Shown: positions 35,843 to 46,792 of the stretch, one piece after another
Numbering within the stretch: the stretch's first letter is position 1
How the letters are laid out: each line of letters starts with the position of its first letter
Source: Ciborinia camelliae
Lineage: Eukaryota > Ascomycota > Leotiomycetes > Helotiales > Sclerotiniaceae
DNA length: 64,000 nt
NCBI GenBank assembly: GCA_025890175.1
Contig: JANPYM010000011.1
Span: 2,026,299-2,090,298, forward strand
Direction: 5' to 3'
Notes under the pieces: generated by a model
What the model was told of the DNA's origin: nothing
The model's database searches: none
Seen by the model: the letters and a program-made list of their open reading frames with translations, nothing else
Position numbers and translations under genes: made by a program

Positions 35843-37561
35843 GGGGTTTAGGGGGAGGTTGAGAGTTGAGGTTGAGGTTGAGGCTGTCAGGAATCCGAAA
35901 TTTGGTTGCCTGGCTTTGTTAGATTAGATTAGGTATTTACTCGAGTATATAGTCGAGTATATAGGCTAGATTGGTTAGGTTAGATTAGCTAGACTGGCTA
36001 TATATGTATGTACTTATTTATGTACTTATATAAGGTGATATGATGTGATGGCACTAATATATAGAATGAGATTCGAAGGATAGCATCTCATCTCACTATC
36101 TACTGTACATACGGTATCTACACCTCTCAAGTTGAAGTGAAGCTACCTCCTAGGTATTGCAATAGATGAATTCATCAGTGATCTCTTGAATGGTACCGGT
36201 TCTATCTATCCTGATATTGATATTGATAGTGCAGGTATTTTATAATTTACCATTTCCTGGAAATGGGTTTGTATAGGTATAGGTTTATTTATATATATAT
36301 ATATGTATATGTATATACACCTGCAATAGTGTCAAAGGAAAAGGAAGAGGAAGAGGAAGAGGAAAGGCCAATGGTGATGTTAGATGACTGTATTTGAATT
36401 TGAATTTAAGTACCTAGGTACCTATCAAATTTATCGATTTGATTAATTATGTTTTTATTTAGCGGTCATTATGGGATGCATAAAATGAATAGACAAAATT
36501 CAAAAAGTTCGGTAAAATGTAAAAGATACTTGGATGATTCATTAATCATCTAAATCCGATTATCGAAAGTTGGAAATCATATCTTTTAATCTTAAAGATG
36601 AAGATGAAGATGAAGATGAATAATTATTTACCCTATCCTATCCTATCATATCCTATCCTCTAACGATAAATTCAAAACACTTCCCAAGAACCCCCCTTCT
36701 CCTCTCCCCCCTCTCCTCCCGAAATATTATTTCTTCCTTCCCAAAGTCATCCGGGATATATATATATATATATCAATCACCCCCCCTTAAAAGAATGATA
36801 AACACAACGATCGGGAAACTTTCTCCTCCGCATGATTTCCACATTACACAAGACCGGACATCTCTTCCCCGACTCATCCACAAACGCGCACTGCTCCGTC
36901 GGTTCGGCCTCTCTCCTCGCAGCCCTCTCCTCATACTTGGCCTGCACCTCGTCCTTCAACCTCTGCAAATGCAGCTCGAACGCTCTGGCTTCGCGATCCT
37001 GGATTCCCTGCAACCGAACTTTCGCCCGGCCGAGCTCCAAATGCTTTTGGATCTCGGCTCCGCGCGCCAGTCGCTCGCGGTGGTATTCTTCAATGTACGT
37101 TCGCTCTTCCCCCGGCAGCGGTCCCTCGTTGGGATCTTCCTCCGGGTCTGGGATCATCATTCCTTCCTCGAAGGTTTCTGGGTCCATCCCCGCTTCTAAC
37201 ATCGCGTAGTAGCGATCGCGACCCATCCACATGCGCGAGAGCGGCTCGTAGTAATTGAAGAGGTAAGGGGGGGTTTCTTCGCCCTCGGGATCGGAGGGGG
37301 GTTCGTATCGTCCGCCTTCGGGTCGCTGTGGGGGGGAGGGGGGAGGGCCCGGTGGAGACCCCGGAGGCGGTGGGGATCTTGCGGGGGATCTTGATGGGGA
37401 TCTACCAGGTGGCTTGGGGGGTTGAGGTGGACGCCCGATGGGTGGAGTTGGTGGTTGAGCTGGGGTGGGAGGGGTGGGTGAAATTGATCCTCCCATGCCA
37501 TCAGATGGGGGATCCGGGGTTCCATATTCGTCACCTTCATCTCGAAGTGATGTAATAGCCA
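35843..37561. repeat. Right copy of 1,719-base direct duplication
   Basis: Matches 34114-35832 base for base, apart from two single-base homopolymer length differences. It runs uninterrupted into the rest of the macrodomain gene, so this side carries the full gene. Confidence 0.95.
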
Positions 37562-38477
37562 TTGGCCTAGGAGGTGATTGTGCTGTTGTAACCACAGGTG
37601 GTCGTGGATCGAGAGTCGTTACTGGAGGAGGTGGTTTCGAAAACGCAGGTGGTGCCGTTATGGGAGGTGGTTTCGAAAACGCAGGTGGTGCCGTTATGGG
37701 AGGTGGTTTCGAAAACGCAGGTGGTGGGGCGGCAACCGATAGGGGAGGTGGTTTCGAAAACGCAGGTGGTGGGGCGGCAATCGATAGGGGAGGTGATTTC
37801 GAAAACGCAGGTGGTGGGGCGGCAATCGATAGGGGAGGTGAACCTCTGAAAGCGGCAGCCGGCTCATTGATTCTATCGGGGCCCTGATTTGGGATGAAAG
37901 AACGTAGCTCGCGATACCTCAAATCCCGTATTTGCGCGTCCGTAAAACCGTATAGTAATATGCTGATGCGCTCCATGGCCCCTTCGTTGGCATCGATCCA
38001 CTCTTTAAAACAGGACATTACTTCTGTCCCTGCTAGGCCCATTGGCATTGCAAAGATTCCCACCGAAAGGACGGGGAATGCAATGCTGGAGAGATGGTTT
38101 CTCTTGGCAAGATCTAGACTCTTCGTATGAGCCCTCCTCAGAAGTAGTCGGTCTCTCTGCGATGGTTCATTCCAATTCGGACCAATAGCATGGATGATCC
38201 ACTCGCATGATTTGATGTTGTAAGAGGAAGTCGTTCCATAAGCGCCACCCACCTTCCCTTCATGTGGATATAGCCTTTTCATTTCCTTGAGGAGAGCTGG
38301 ACCCGCTTGTGCGTGAATCAACCCATCAATCCCACCCCCTCCCCGCAACCCAACATTCGCCGCATTCACAATCACCTCCACGGGATACCTCAACAAATCC
38401 CCAGTGAGAATCTCAACTGTAGTGCCTTTGTACTCCGTGGTCGCGATGACCGCAAATTCAAATTCTGCACCAGCCAT
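36777..38477 (-). CDS. Macrodomain protein with proline-rich linker and C-terminal Cys/His cluster
   Basis: A single frame of 566 aa. Residues about 15-185 form a MacroD/YmdB-type macro domain: LTGDLLRYPVEVIVNAANVG, then GGGGIDGLIHAQAG and FPVLSVGIFAMP correspond to the NAAN, GGGGxDGxIH and FPxxSxGxxxxP signatures of ADP-ribose or O-acetyl-ADP-ribose hydrolases. A proline-rich linker follows (about 205-400) with repeats of PPPAFSKPPP encoded by 36-51 base tandem units at about 37625-37850. The C-terminal part is charged and probably helical (about 470-525). It ends with Cys530, Cys540, Cys544, Cys558 and His561, spaced like a small zinc-binding finger and recalling the C3Hc3H-type fingers of chromatin factors. 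Hydrolysis of ADP-ribosyl groups is known for the family; the substrate here is unknown. The 3' end lies in the duplicated block, and the exact C-terminus depends on a homopolymer. Confidence 0.85.
   Translation of the reverse strand: MAGAEFEFAVIATTEYKGTTVEILTGDLLRYPVEVIVNAANVGLRGGGGIDGLIHAQAGPALLKEMKRLYPHEGKVGGAYGTTSSYNIKSCEWIIHAIGPNWNEPSQRDRLLLRRAHTKSLDLAKRNHLSSIAFPVLSVGIFAMPMGLAGTEVMSCFKEWIDANEGAMERISILLYGFTDAQIRDLRYRELRSFIPNQGPDRINEPAAAFRGSPPLSIAAPPPAFSKSPPLSIAAPPPAFSKPPPLSVAAPPPAFSKPPPITAPPAFSKPPPITAPPAFSKPPPPVTTLDPRPPVVTTAQSPPRPMAITSLRDEGDEYGTPDPPSDGMGGSISPTPPTPAQPPTPPIGRPPQPPKPPGRSPSRSPARSPPPPGSPPGPPPSPPQRPEGGRYEPPSDPEGEETPPYLFNYYEPLSRMWMGRDRYYAMLEAGMDPETFEEGMMIPDPEEDPNEGPLPGEERTYIEEYHRERLARGAEIQKHLELGRAKVRLQGIQDREARAFELHLQRLKDEVQAKYEERAARREAEPTEQCAFVDESGKRCPVLCNVEIMRRRKFPDRCVYHSFKGG
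37625..37850 (-). repeat. In-frame tandem repeats in macrodomain linker
   Basis: GGTTTCGAAAACGCAGGTGG and close variants recur six times on the plus strand, with spacers of 36 or 51 bases and all in frame. They encode the Pro-Pro-Ala-Phe-Ser-Lys linker repeats. Length variation between isolates is likely. Confidence 0.85.
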
Positions 38478-39632
38478 CTTGGAAGCGGTTGCCTTTGGTT
38501 ATCTATCTCTATTGAAGATTCGTACATGTGAGAAGCTTCGAGCTTCAACAAAAGGCTTCGTAATTTCCACTTGGAACTCGAAATTAAAATTGACTTCTTT
38601 CAAGGTCGAGTCGGGAAAAAACATACAAGGACTGAAAGAAGACCGTTTGCGGTCTGAGCTATGAATAAAGAATGATACGAGAGTCATTATTGACTTGAGA
38701 AAGAACAATACATGGGGAGCTAACTAAAACTCATCAGTATAAAGGAGTCGATCTTTATTCGACACGTTCTTCAAAAGCCACAACATCCATCATATACCAT
38801 ATTGGTAGCATATTGCCCAGAAGAACTGGCTGGAATTTCGAATGGTGGATGCCATACCTAGTTTATTGATATGTAGAATCCTATTTGTCGTGAAAAAAGC
38901 TGAGCTCAATTCCAAGTCCATATTCCAAATAAATATAACGGCAACTACCTACACAAGTATACCTTTGATATAAAGATTCTCATCAAAACCATCAAACACA
39001 CAATTGATAGTATTTCAATACACAATCCATTCTATATACCAGTCGGTATATCAATAAACTTAAGAGCCGGCCGGGAATGTAAAAAATTGGGAAGAATTGA
39101 ATAACCTTACGCACAGACCACCGGGAGTGTCCTTACCTGTCAACTTTTCTAATACCATTTGAGAGGCTCCATTTGATATGGCGTCAATAACCTTAAATTA
39201 ATCTATAGATATTCAGAGTTCAGAGTTCAGATCACAAATGCCATCCATCTATTATCAGATATACAACCAACCAAATATCCCCAAAAAAGAAGATCACGTG
39301 ACCATTAGCTTCTAATAAGGGATCTGACATGATGCCTTGATTGCCTCTATGGATTATGTATATATGCGTGCGTGATTTTTCGGAAGATTGGAAGATTGGA
39401 ATGTTCAAACGTCACTATCAAATTGAATGTAGGTAGGAGAATGCGAGAATGTATTTTTCTAAATGAAGTTCACTGCGTACGTATGTTATGTATTTTATGT
39501 ATTCTATGCGATGACCCTCCCCATGCACGCACGCACCTCAAAGTAGATAAATAAATAAAGTAGATATCAAAAAATAAGCACTAATAACTCACCAATAACC
39601 CACCCACCATCTATCTCACCTTAACCTTAACC
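38478..39632. other. Spacer between macrodomain gene and RNA ligase gene
   Basis: These 1,155 bases lie upstream of the macrodomain start and downstream of the RNA ligase stop. I see no gene. An 8-base palindrome TCACGTGA is at 39294-39301. AGAGTTC repeats occur near 39210-39228. Confidence 0.55.
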
Positions 39633-41480
39633 TTAATAACGCTCCGCCCCAACCCCCCAATTCTCCCTATGTTCCTCGAGCGCCAACTCCTCAAAATACC
39701 AATCCCTCCCGATCCTCTCAACCTCCTTCTTCAACAGTCCCTTACAAATCTGCAATTCCTCAATCTCGGCTCTTTCCTCAATCGCCACGTCGTGCCATAA
39801 CCATTTCAAGAATACCGAACCCCCATTGCGATCCGTAGGCACCCGCATCTCCATCAGATATTGCCAGCCTTGCTGTAATCGCCTTTCGGGAATCACGGCG
39901 TGTGCGAAGTTTCGCGCGGCGATGAACGAGGGTGTGGAGGGATGGAGGAGGATGAGGGGAGGGTAAATGCGAGGATTGGGGTTTGGGTTTGGGTTTGGGT
40001 TTGATGGTGAGAGAGCTTCGGTTTCTTGGAGTGGCGTTGGTGATCTGAGAGTACCGGTTTCCTGGAGTGGCGTTGGTGAATCACTTGGGTTTAAATTCTC
40101 TGGAACGATCTCTTCTTCGGCCTTCTCTGGAAATATCTCTTCTGAAGCTTTCTCTTGTATTGATGAAGAGATGGGCTTTGAAGTCTCCTCATTTTCCAAT
40201 CCGCCGTATTCGACTTCTTCTGAAATCGCTGCTGTAGGTTTGTCGCTCTCAACGGGCTTGACATTCTCTAGAGTAGGTTTATTGGTCTCCTTACGCGTTA
40301 ATGATACCTGGCTCTGAATAAGCGACAAGATCTCCAATTTGGCCTGTTGAATCATTTCAGGGGACAATGAGATGGATTTGAAACTAAGAGTAGGGCTTAA
40401 TTTCTCCGATCCAGACTCGTCGATTTTCTTGGACACTGGTGATAATAGCACCGTGTTCCGATGTTCAATGTTTCGAAGATTAAGTAATTTTTGCTCTTCA
40501 ATTTTCTTGGGCGCGAGTGCAGGTCTGCTAGATTGAATAGATTTGGAGTGCAATGATGCCACACCGTCGATCTTCTTGGGTGAAAATATAGGAGTGACCA
40601 AGCTACTTCGTTGCGACATGACGTTGCCCATTGGCCTGTTGGAGACAACCCTATCCACAGCAGGAGAAGATGCCGGATTCGAAAAGATAGGAACGACAAA
40701 ACCACCTCGCTGTGGAATCCGAGCCGCCGGTCCCGCCACCACCGTGCCCATGGAAACCGGACCTTTCAATTTAATCCAATATTTCGCCTCATGACAAAGA
40801 GGCGCCGCAGGTTTCCACACGATGCCCTCACCCATCCCAATAATCCCGAAAGATTTAGCAAAAGGACACTCCATCTCCACCGCATCGGCCAACGCTTGCA
40901 TTTTTGCAAAAGCTGGATCAGGATCCCTGAGCAAAACCGTCTCGTGATAAAAGCCCCCGCGAGATATATTCACAATGCACACGGATGCATCTTCAATATC
41001 CGCATATGGTTCATCGGGCTGCCATTCTCCATTGATGGACACGGAGATGATGACGAAATATCGCTCGGGCAATGCGCTGATGGCTACATCCTTCTGAATC
41101 CTCGGCCCAATCCATTCACCCGCGATAATCAGAGGATGCTCTTCGTTCACCTTTGCTTTGGGATTGAGCGTGGCAAACCGTGCGAGGATTCGTTTCTTCA
41201 GCTCTATTACTTGCGCCTTTAATGGTTGGATGAACGTCACGAAACCATAGCTGTCTTTTTCTAAAGTGAAGTTCTCCCAGTTGCGTGATTGTAGCTGTAT
41301 TCTGTCATCGCTGTGAATCAGGATATCGGTGTGTGTCCCATGTAGTTTTACGGTTCCTGTCAGCGAGATGCTGCTCGCGCGTCGGGTCTTGATCGTTCGT
41401 TGGTATTTGGAAAATTCCACGAGGAGATTCTTGGGTTTCCCGGATATCTTGGGGAAGAGGGTGCTGTTGGTGGTTGCCAT
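39633..41480 (-). CDS. Rnl2-like ATP-dependent RNA ligase domain protein
   Basis: A single frame of 615 aa. The nucleotidyltransferase motifs are in order. Motif I is VKLHGT (Lys45 as the adenylated lysine, in the Lys-x-His-Gly form). A motif III-like HPLIIAGEWIGPRIQK (115-130) is followed by IIIa-like YFVIISVSING, motif IV GEGIVWK (217-223) and motif V KYWIKLKG (233-240). This is the T4 Rnl2/RNA-ligase fold. A 250-residue Ser/Pro/Glu-rich insert follows, then a conserved-looking helical end from about 515 (ARNFAHAVIPERRLQQGWQY; FLKWLWHDVAIEERAEIEEL). The repair, editing or tRNA-related role is unknown. It is not the fungal Trl1 tRNA ligase, because kinase and phosphodiesterase domains are absent. 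Same strand as the macrodomain gene. Confidence 0.85.
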   Translation of the reverse strand: MATTNSTLFPKISGKPKNLLVEFSKYQRTIKTRRASSISLTGTVKLHGTHTDILIHSDDRIQLQSRNWENFTLEKDSYGFVTFIQPLKAQVIELKKRILARFATLNPKAKVNEEHPLIIAGEWIGPRIQKDVAISALPERYFVIISVSINGEWQPDEPYADIEDASVCIVNISRGGFYHETVLLRDPDPAFAKMQALADAVEMECPFAKSFGIIGMGEGIVWKPAAPLCHEAKYWIKLKGPVSMGTVVAGPAARIPQRGGFVVPIFSNPASSPAVDRVVSNRPMGNVMSQRSSLVTPIFSPKKIDGVASLHSKSIQSSRPALAPKKIEEQKLLNLRNIEHRNTVLLSPVSKKIDESGSEKLSPTLSFKSISLSPEMIQQAKLEILSLIQSQVSLTRKETNKPTLENVKPVESDKPTAAISEEVEYGGLENEETSKPISSSIQEKASEEIFPEKAEEEIVPENLNPSDSPTPLQETGTLRSPTPLQETEALSPSNPNPNPNPNPRIYPPLILLHPSTPSFIAARNFAHAVIPERRLQQGWQYLMEMRVPTDRNGGSVFLKWLWHDVAIEERAEIEELQICKGLLKKEVERIGRDWYFEELALEEHRENWGVGAERY

Positions 41481-44400
41481 GTTGTCGGATATATGGTGGG
41501 TTGTGAGATAATTATCGAGATATCGAATTGTGAGATAGTTGTCGGGAGGGATATCGAATTATGAAGCAAGCAAGCAAGCAAGTAAGCAAGTAAGTACGAA
41601 AATATGAAAATAACCCAAGAAAAATAAACTCCCAGAACTTCCAGGAATTCCTTCCTTCCGAAATTCTTGCAGAGGAAAAGGAATTCTTTTTCTCAAATGC
41701 GACCTTATATAAATAAAAAAACCTTCGCAACAGTGAATTGAACTCCCCTCTCCCAAAAAAGAAGTGGCTGGTCACCTGATAGCCGTATGGATGGAATGGA
41801 AAGAGCAAGCGGTTCTATTCCATTACTATGGATAGATACTCCGCTCCCCTACCTAGTTAGGTATCTAATGGTGAATATTTGTTCGCATGAATCGAGTCGA
41901 AATCTAATCGTAACCTGCAATGGAACTTTAACTTTAATCCCAAAGGTGAGGTGAGATGCGGTGAGGTGAGGTGAAATCTACATCTACATCTACATCTACA
42001 TCTACATCTACATCTACATCTACATCTACATCTACATCTACATCTACATCTACATCTACATCTACATCTACATCTACATCTACATCTACATCTACATTTA
42101 GGTACATCTAAATTATATAGTTTTCTGTCGCATCAAGTAAAGGCAAAGGCAAAGGCAAAGGTAAAGGTGAATAGGTAGGTAGGTAGGAAAACAAGAAAGG
42201 AAGAAAGGAAAAAAAGGAAGAATTTTCCAAACAATAGATGAAGTTCTCCAAGTCACAATTCACAATTCACGAGTGGGCAAAGTATTTCATCTTCATACAC
42301 CTACCTATTCGGTAATTCATCCATGAAGCTCGCGAGCCCAGTCCTTGAGATTTCATTTTCATTTTCATTTTCATTCGCCATCGCTATTTTTTCTATTCAA
42401 TACCTACCTAGGTACCTACCTACCTACCTACCTATCTATCAGAGACTTGCTTCTGCAATACTATATATACCATTCGGTTGAAGTTTATTGAAAGGGAAAG
42501 GCTTCTTAGCTAACATTGGGAACGTTTAATTTGACTGTTGATCACCGGTGCATCATCATAGGTGATAAGGTAAGTAGGTATCCATGAACAAATCCAAATC
42601 ACTGCAGCGCTATTCCTTCCCCTCCCGCCCCCCGCTCTTTCTTACTCCCCTCCCTTTTCCTCTTCATCGTATCACGCCCCCCCATAAAGAGAATGGCTTT
42701 CTTTCACTAGACTAGGGAGCAGTTAACCATACCCAGTTGAAAGCGTCTCTATCATTTTAACACCTAGTTCCCTCCCGTCCATAAGGACCCGATCCATCCG
42801 AAAAGCGATTTTCATCTCTTCTCTTGTATTGTCTAATGATAATACTTGCAGTGTATTTGCAGAGATCCGAGATCTCCCTTCCCTTCCTCCATCTATCTAT
42901 TACTCCATCTATCTTTTATTTTATGGCCTAATGATGTCTAAATCTCCAGGACAAGCGCCCATTAACCAACCCCCACCCATTTCTCCATCTGATATGCTGC
43001 TGGGCGTTGTAATCGATCGAGAGTTTCTGCTTCGGATGGACATATGTGTGTTAATTGAAGCCACTCTGGTTCTATGGAAATATTGGTAGCGGAGGCGCTG
43101 AATGGATTCGATTTATCGATGGTCTGGGATAAGTCTGTGTCCCCTGATCTGGCATCCTTCTTTTGCGTGATCCGTATGGTATAGGATGAGGATGGGAACT
43201 GTGTACCTTGGAGGTTGCGAGTAGGGTTTGCGTGTGATTATTGAAGGATAGGATGTGGTATAGCGATCCCTGGTAGAGGCAGATAGCCACTTGGACCAGA
43301 TGTAGGATTTTGAGTTCCGCTCAAGGTTGAAAATCAAACTCGGTTAATTCTCCGATGGAGACTTTGTGAATTGTAAATTGCGATTTCAGAATTCTGGTCA
43401 GCGATGTGGGTTTGCGGATTGTGGAGAGCCATGTCATTTCAACATGAGCTTAGCTTGCATCATCAAAAATGGAATGACGCATATAACTTACATTAGTCTT
43501 TATGCCTTCGAGCCATTAAAAGATTCGAGAGATCTCAGATTCAGTATCTGAACCCATAGAGTATCGTCAATACGACCATCAGCAAAGACCTGATTGTCTA
43601 ACTCAAGTTGTTTGATATCTTGCACATCATGATCTGATAGAACTTCCTCCCCTGGTTGATGACAGAAGCTCCTTAAGTGTTGACTGGCTCATGTCTTAGG
43701 TATAGGTATTGTGAAGAGGTGGGTCGAGGTTATGCGGATGCTGATAATAGTATGCTGAGAGGAAAAATAGGGATATGGATTGCTATGATGGTATTATATT
43801 GTATAAAGAGAGTAATAAAACTGATTTATAATAGTAGTTATTGATTGAGTAATATATTTGGATGATTGGTTAAAAATTGAGGGGTCGGTTTTGAGGAAAC
43901 TAAACTCTTCTCTTACATCTAGATATATTCAGGACAGACGAGAAATTAAGGAGGACATATACAAATGAAATTGGAGAAATGAAAATATCAGAGTAGAATA
44001 TCAGCTTATATATATAGACGGTAAGTACAAGGGACTATGACTCACATAGTCAATCAAGAGAAAATAACAAGCCACAGCAACTCTAGAAGAGAAATCAAGG
44101 AGTTGCATACCATGTGTGGGTTACCACTATATATCAAGTGTCTAAATTTAACAGACAAACATTTGTTGAAAGTCGTCAGTACGGTTTAGTACAGTCGGTT
44201 TAGTACAGCCTAGCGTATATGGTTGCTTATTTAAGAGCTCTCTAGTAGAACCTACGATTCTACAATCAATCATGATTCCATGAACCTTTCCACGTGATCT
44301 GAACTTCAACAACATTTATTCGCTCGTTAAACCTCGATAGTATTGTTTCTCAAGCTGCAGGCACATATAACATGAACAGCAATATATCGAGAGATTTGTG

Positions 44401-45699
44401 TGCTTGGGTGAGCAAATGTTAAAGAGCTCAATTGTATCGATATAAATGAAAAATCTGGTGTTAGAAGTTGAATATCCTAAGAGTAGTGCAAACGCATAGT
44501 AATAACGGAAACATATGTTCTCAGGGTGATTCATTCCCCTCGAATCGAGTAGGGAATATGCAGCTCCCGACTACAAGAACGGCGAACCGCTAGCAAAGGG
44601 CGCCTGCAATCCATTACACAAACACAAAACGAATATTGACAATGTTCAAGGATATCCTAGACATTGAGAGTATCCCTAGGACCGAAAAACGATGAGCCTG
44701 GCAGTACTTACTTGCCATAGCTTTATAGAGCTATTCAGAATCTCTCACTTGATTCACAAACCCCGCATAAGAGAAATATACTGGCCCCGTATTTTCACGA
44801 GAGCTCCCAAGAAGGCGGCGACATGTTCTGGTCCACATAGTGTTGACTAACGGAAATCCCCTAGACCGAACTTGTTCATAGCAAAAACCCTCTCTTGAGC
44901 TTCATATCTGGTTTGCTTGCAAGTTGAAGCTAATTTCCGAAAAGTCGATCAGGATTATGTGGCCCCTTGTGCATGAAAGTTGTTTTCGTGCAATCATCCT
45001 TCAAGATTGGGAGATCGCATAAAATGGACGAATCTGAAAGCTTGACGCCCGTGAATCCGTTTGATACATCAAACTCATTTGGAACATTGAATATAGCTAC
45101 AATATCCAGGTAGTATCAAAAGATTGATTGTTAGCTTGTCAAATGTTTGAAAGCTTTCAATCAAATTTGAACTGTGGTCTAGACTAATAAGAGAAATCTT
45201 GAACTTGATATAACCTTAAAGATTGAGAATATAAAAAACAACGGGGAAACTGCATCTGAATGTTGAGTGAAATAACGGATATTGTACCTCATAGGTTTGA
45301 TGCTTCATTACGTGACGTTGTTGCATGTGTGGTTGATTAATTGATATGATTTGATCTTATCTAATCAGATTAGATCTTGGCTAGCCTCGGCATACAACAA
45401 GGTATCCATTCACTAGATCACCATCATTGATCAGCCTTGTCCCCAAACCCCAAAGTAAACAAAAAAAAACCTCAAAACGCCCCTCGCCGGACTCAACAAC
45501 AACTCTTTCAAATTTGACAAGACGGTTTTTTTCGAGATCCTGAAGCCTCCCCGATTCCAAATCTGCAATAAAATTTCTACTTTTCCCAAGTGTGCAAAAG
45601 TTCATCTGAACCTCAGACGTGCAACAAAACTTTTGAGCTTGCTGTTGGCAGAATAATTTCTGGCTGAACATCACAACTTTCTTCAATACGAACCACGAA
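41481..45699. other. 4.2 kb repeat-rich, AT-rich spacer
   Basis: No gene is supported. The left end is the RNA ligase promoter. An ACATCT hexamer array and TACC repeats (about 42400-42433) lie in the middle. About 43560-45380 is AT-rich with many stops in all frames and could be decayed old sequence, but I find no transposon motif. Short frames at 42829-43551 show nothing recognisable. Confidence 0.5.
41977..42097. repeat. (ACATCT)n hexamer array
   Basis: About 20 perfect copies of the hexamer, read directly, ending in a TACATTTA variant. Confidence 0.95.
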
Positions 45700-46792
45700 A
45701 TGTTACCGCCAATCGAGGAATCGGTCTTGCAGAACAATCCCAAGTTCGCAGATCTGTATAAGAAGCTTTCAACGGATATTCTTAATCCTAATGGATCTAC
45801 TAAAAATCATCCTGCTCAAAAAGAGCGGGATGCTGTTTCTGCGGTAGCTCTCCCTCCTCATATCTCTTCTTTCTTCTACAGTTACTAATAAATTCTCGCA
45901 GGCATTGAAGACTGCCAGGATAGAAGCCGCGAAATCGCAGATCTTAATATCCTCTCTATCCTCACTTGACATCTCACCACCACCACCAATCCCCGCCAAA
46001 CCACGAACCCGAACCTCGCAGCCCGCGCCCCCAAGAAAAGCGGCCGAACTCCCCGACGACCTCGTCGAGCTGATAATCCTCCTCACCACCAAACTTTCAC
46101 TCCCCTCGAGCTCCATCCCCAAAGCAGATACCGCCCTCCTCGAATCCACACCGACATACCACACCCTCCCCACCCACCTCCCCCAACTCTGCGCCCTCCT
46201 CAGCACCAATCTCCACAACACGGCGCTCGCCCTCTCACGCATCCTATCCCCCACAACCAACGCCTCCTTCCTACACCGACAGATCCCCAGTCTGCTCCCC
46301 ACCACGCTAACCCTGCAATCCTCACTCGTAAGCGATTCGCACACCCTAGCCCTCGCCCGCACCAGCATCATCAACACCACCGCGCACCTCCTCAAACTCT
46401 ACCACCACGCCACAATCCTCATCATCCAAATCCTCGAGCGTTCCAAGCACGGCCCGCTGACCCGCCACACCATCACCAAGATCTCGCACCTCTCCCTGCA
46501 ATCCCGCACTCTATCCCACGAACTCCAGCTCAAATACCTACAAGGCGAGAAGATCATCTACGACGAGCGAACGGTCGAAGCCTTACAAAACTACATGCGC
46601 GAGTTACGTGGGGGCAGAGAGAGATTGAAGGAGAGGGCGAAGGTGAAGGAGAGAGATTTGTGGGGATATGGGGTGGGGAGGGAGGACGGGGGAAAGGAAA
46701 AGATCATGAGGGAGATCGCGAGGGTGTTTGCGGAGTTGAGCATCGAGGTCGACGAGGTGAAGAAGGATGTGCAGAGGTTGAGGGGAAGTTGA
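45700..46792 (+). CDS. Conserved-looking hypothetical helical protein
   Basis: Two exons (45700-45843 and 45902-46792, intron GTAGCT...TCGCAG, 58 nt) join in frame to 344 aa. I do not recognise the family. The N-terminus MLPPIEESVLQNNPKFADLY begins a helical segment that crosses the splice junction without change of character, which supports the intron. A proline-rich stretch follows (about 72-92). The rest is mostly alpha-helical: a Leu/Thr/Ser-rich middle with few charges, then a charged coiled-coil end with ERAKVKERD and EVKKDVQRLRG. There is no signal peptide. Codon usage shifts to GC-rich third positions in exon 2, a mark of a real gene in this AT-rich setting. It could be a cytoskeletal or kinetochore-type coiled-coil protein, but that is a guess. 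Confidence 0.75.

Noticed and set aside
43560..45380. Decayed transposon in AT-rich DNA
   Set aside because: I found no terminal repeats, transposase, reverse transcriptase or integrase motif; AT-richness alone is not enough.
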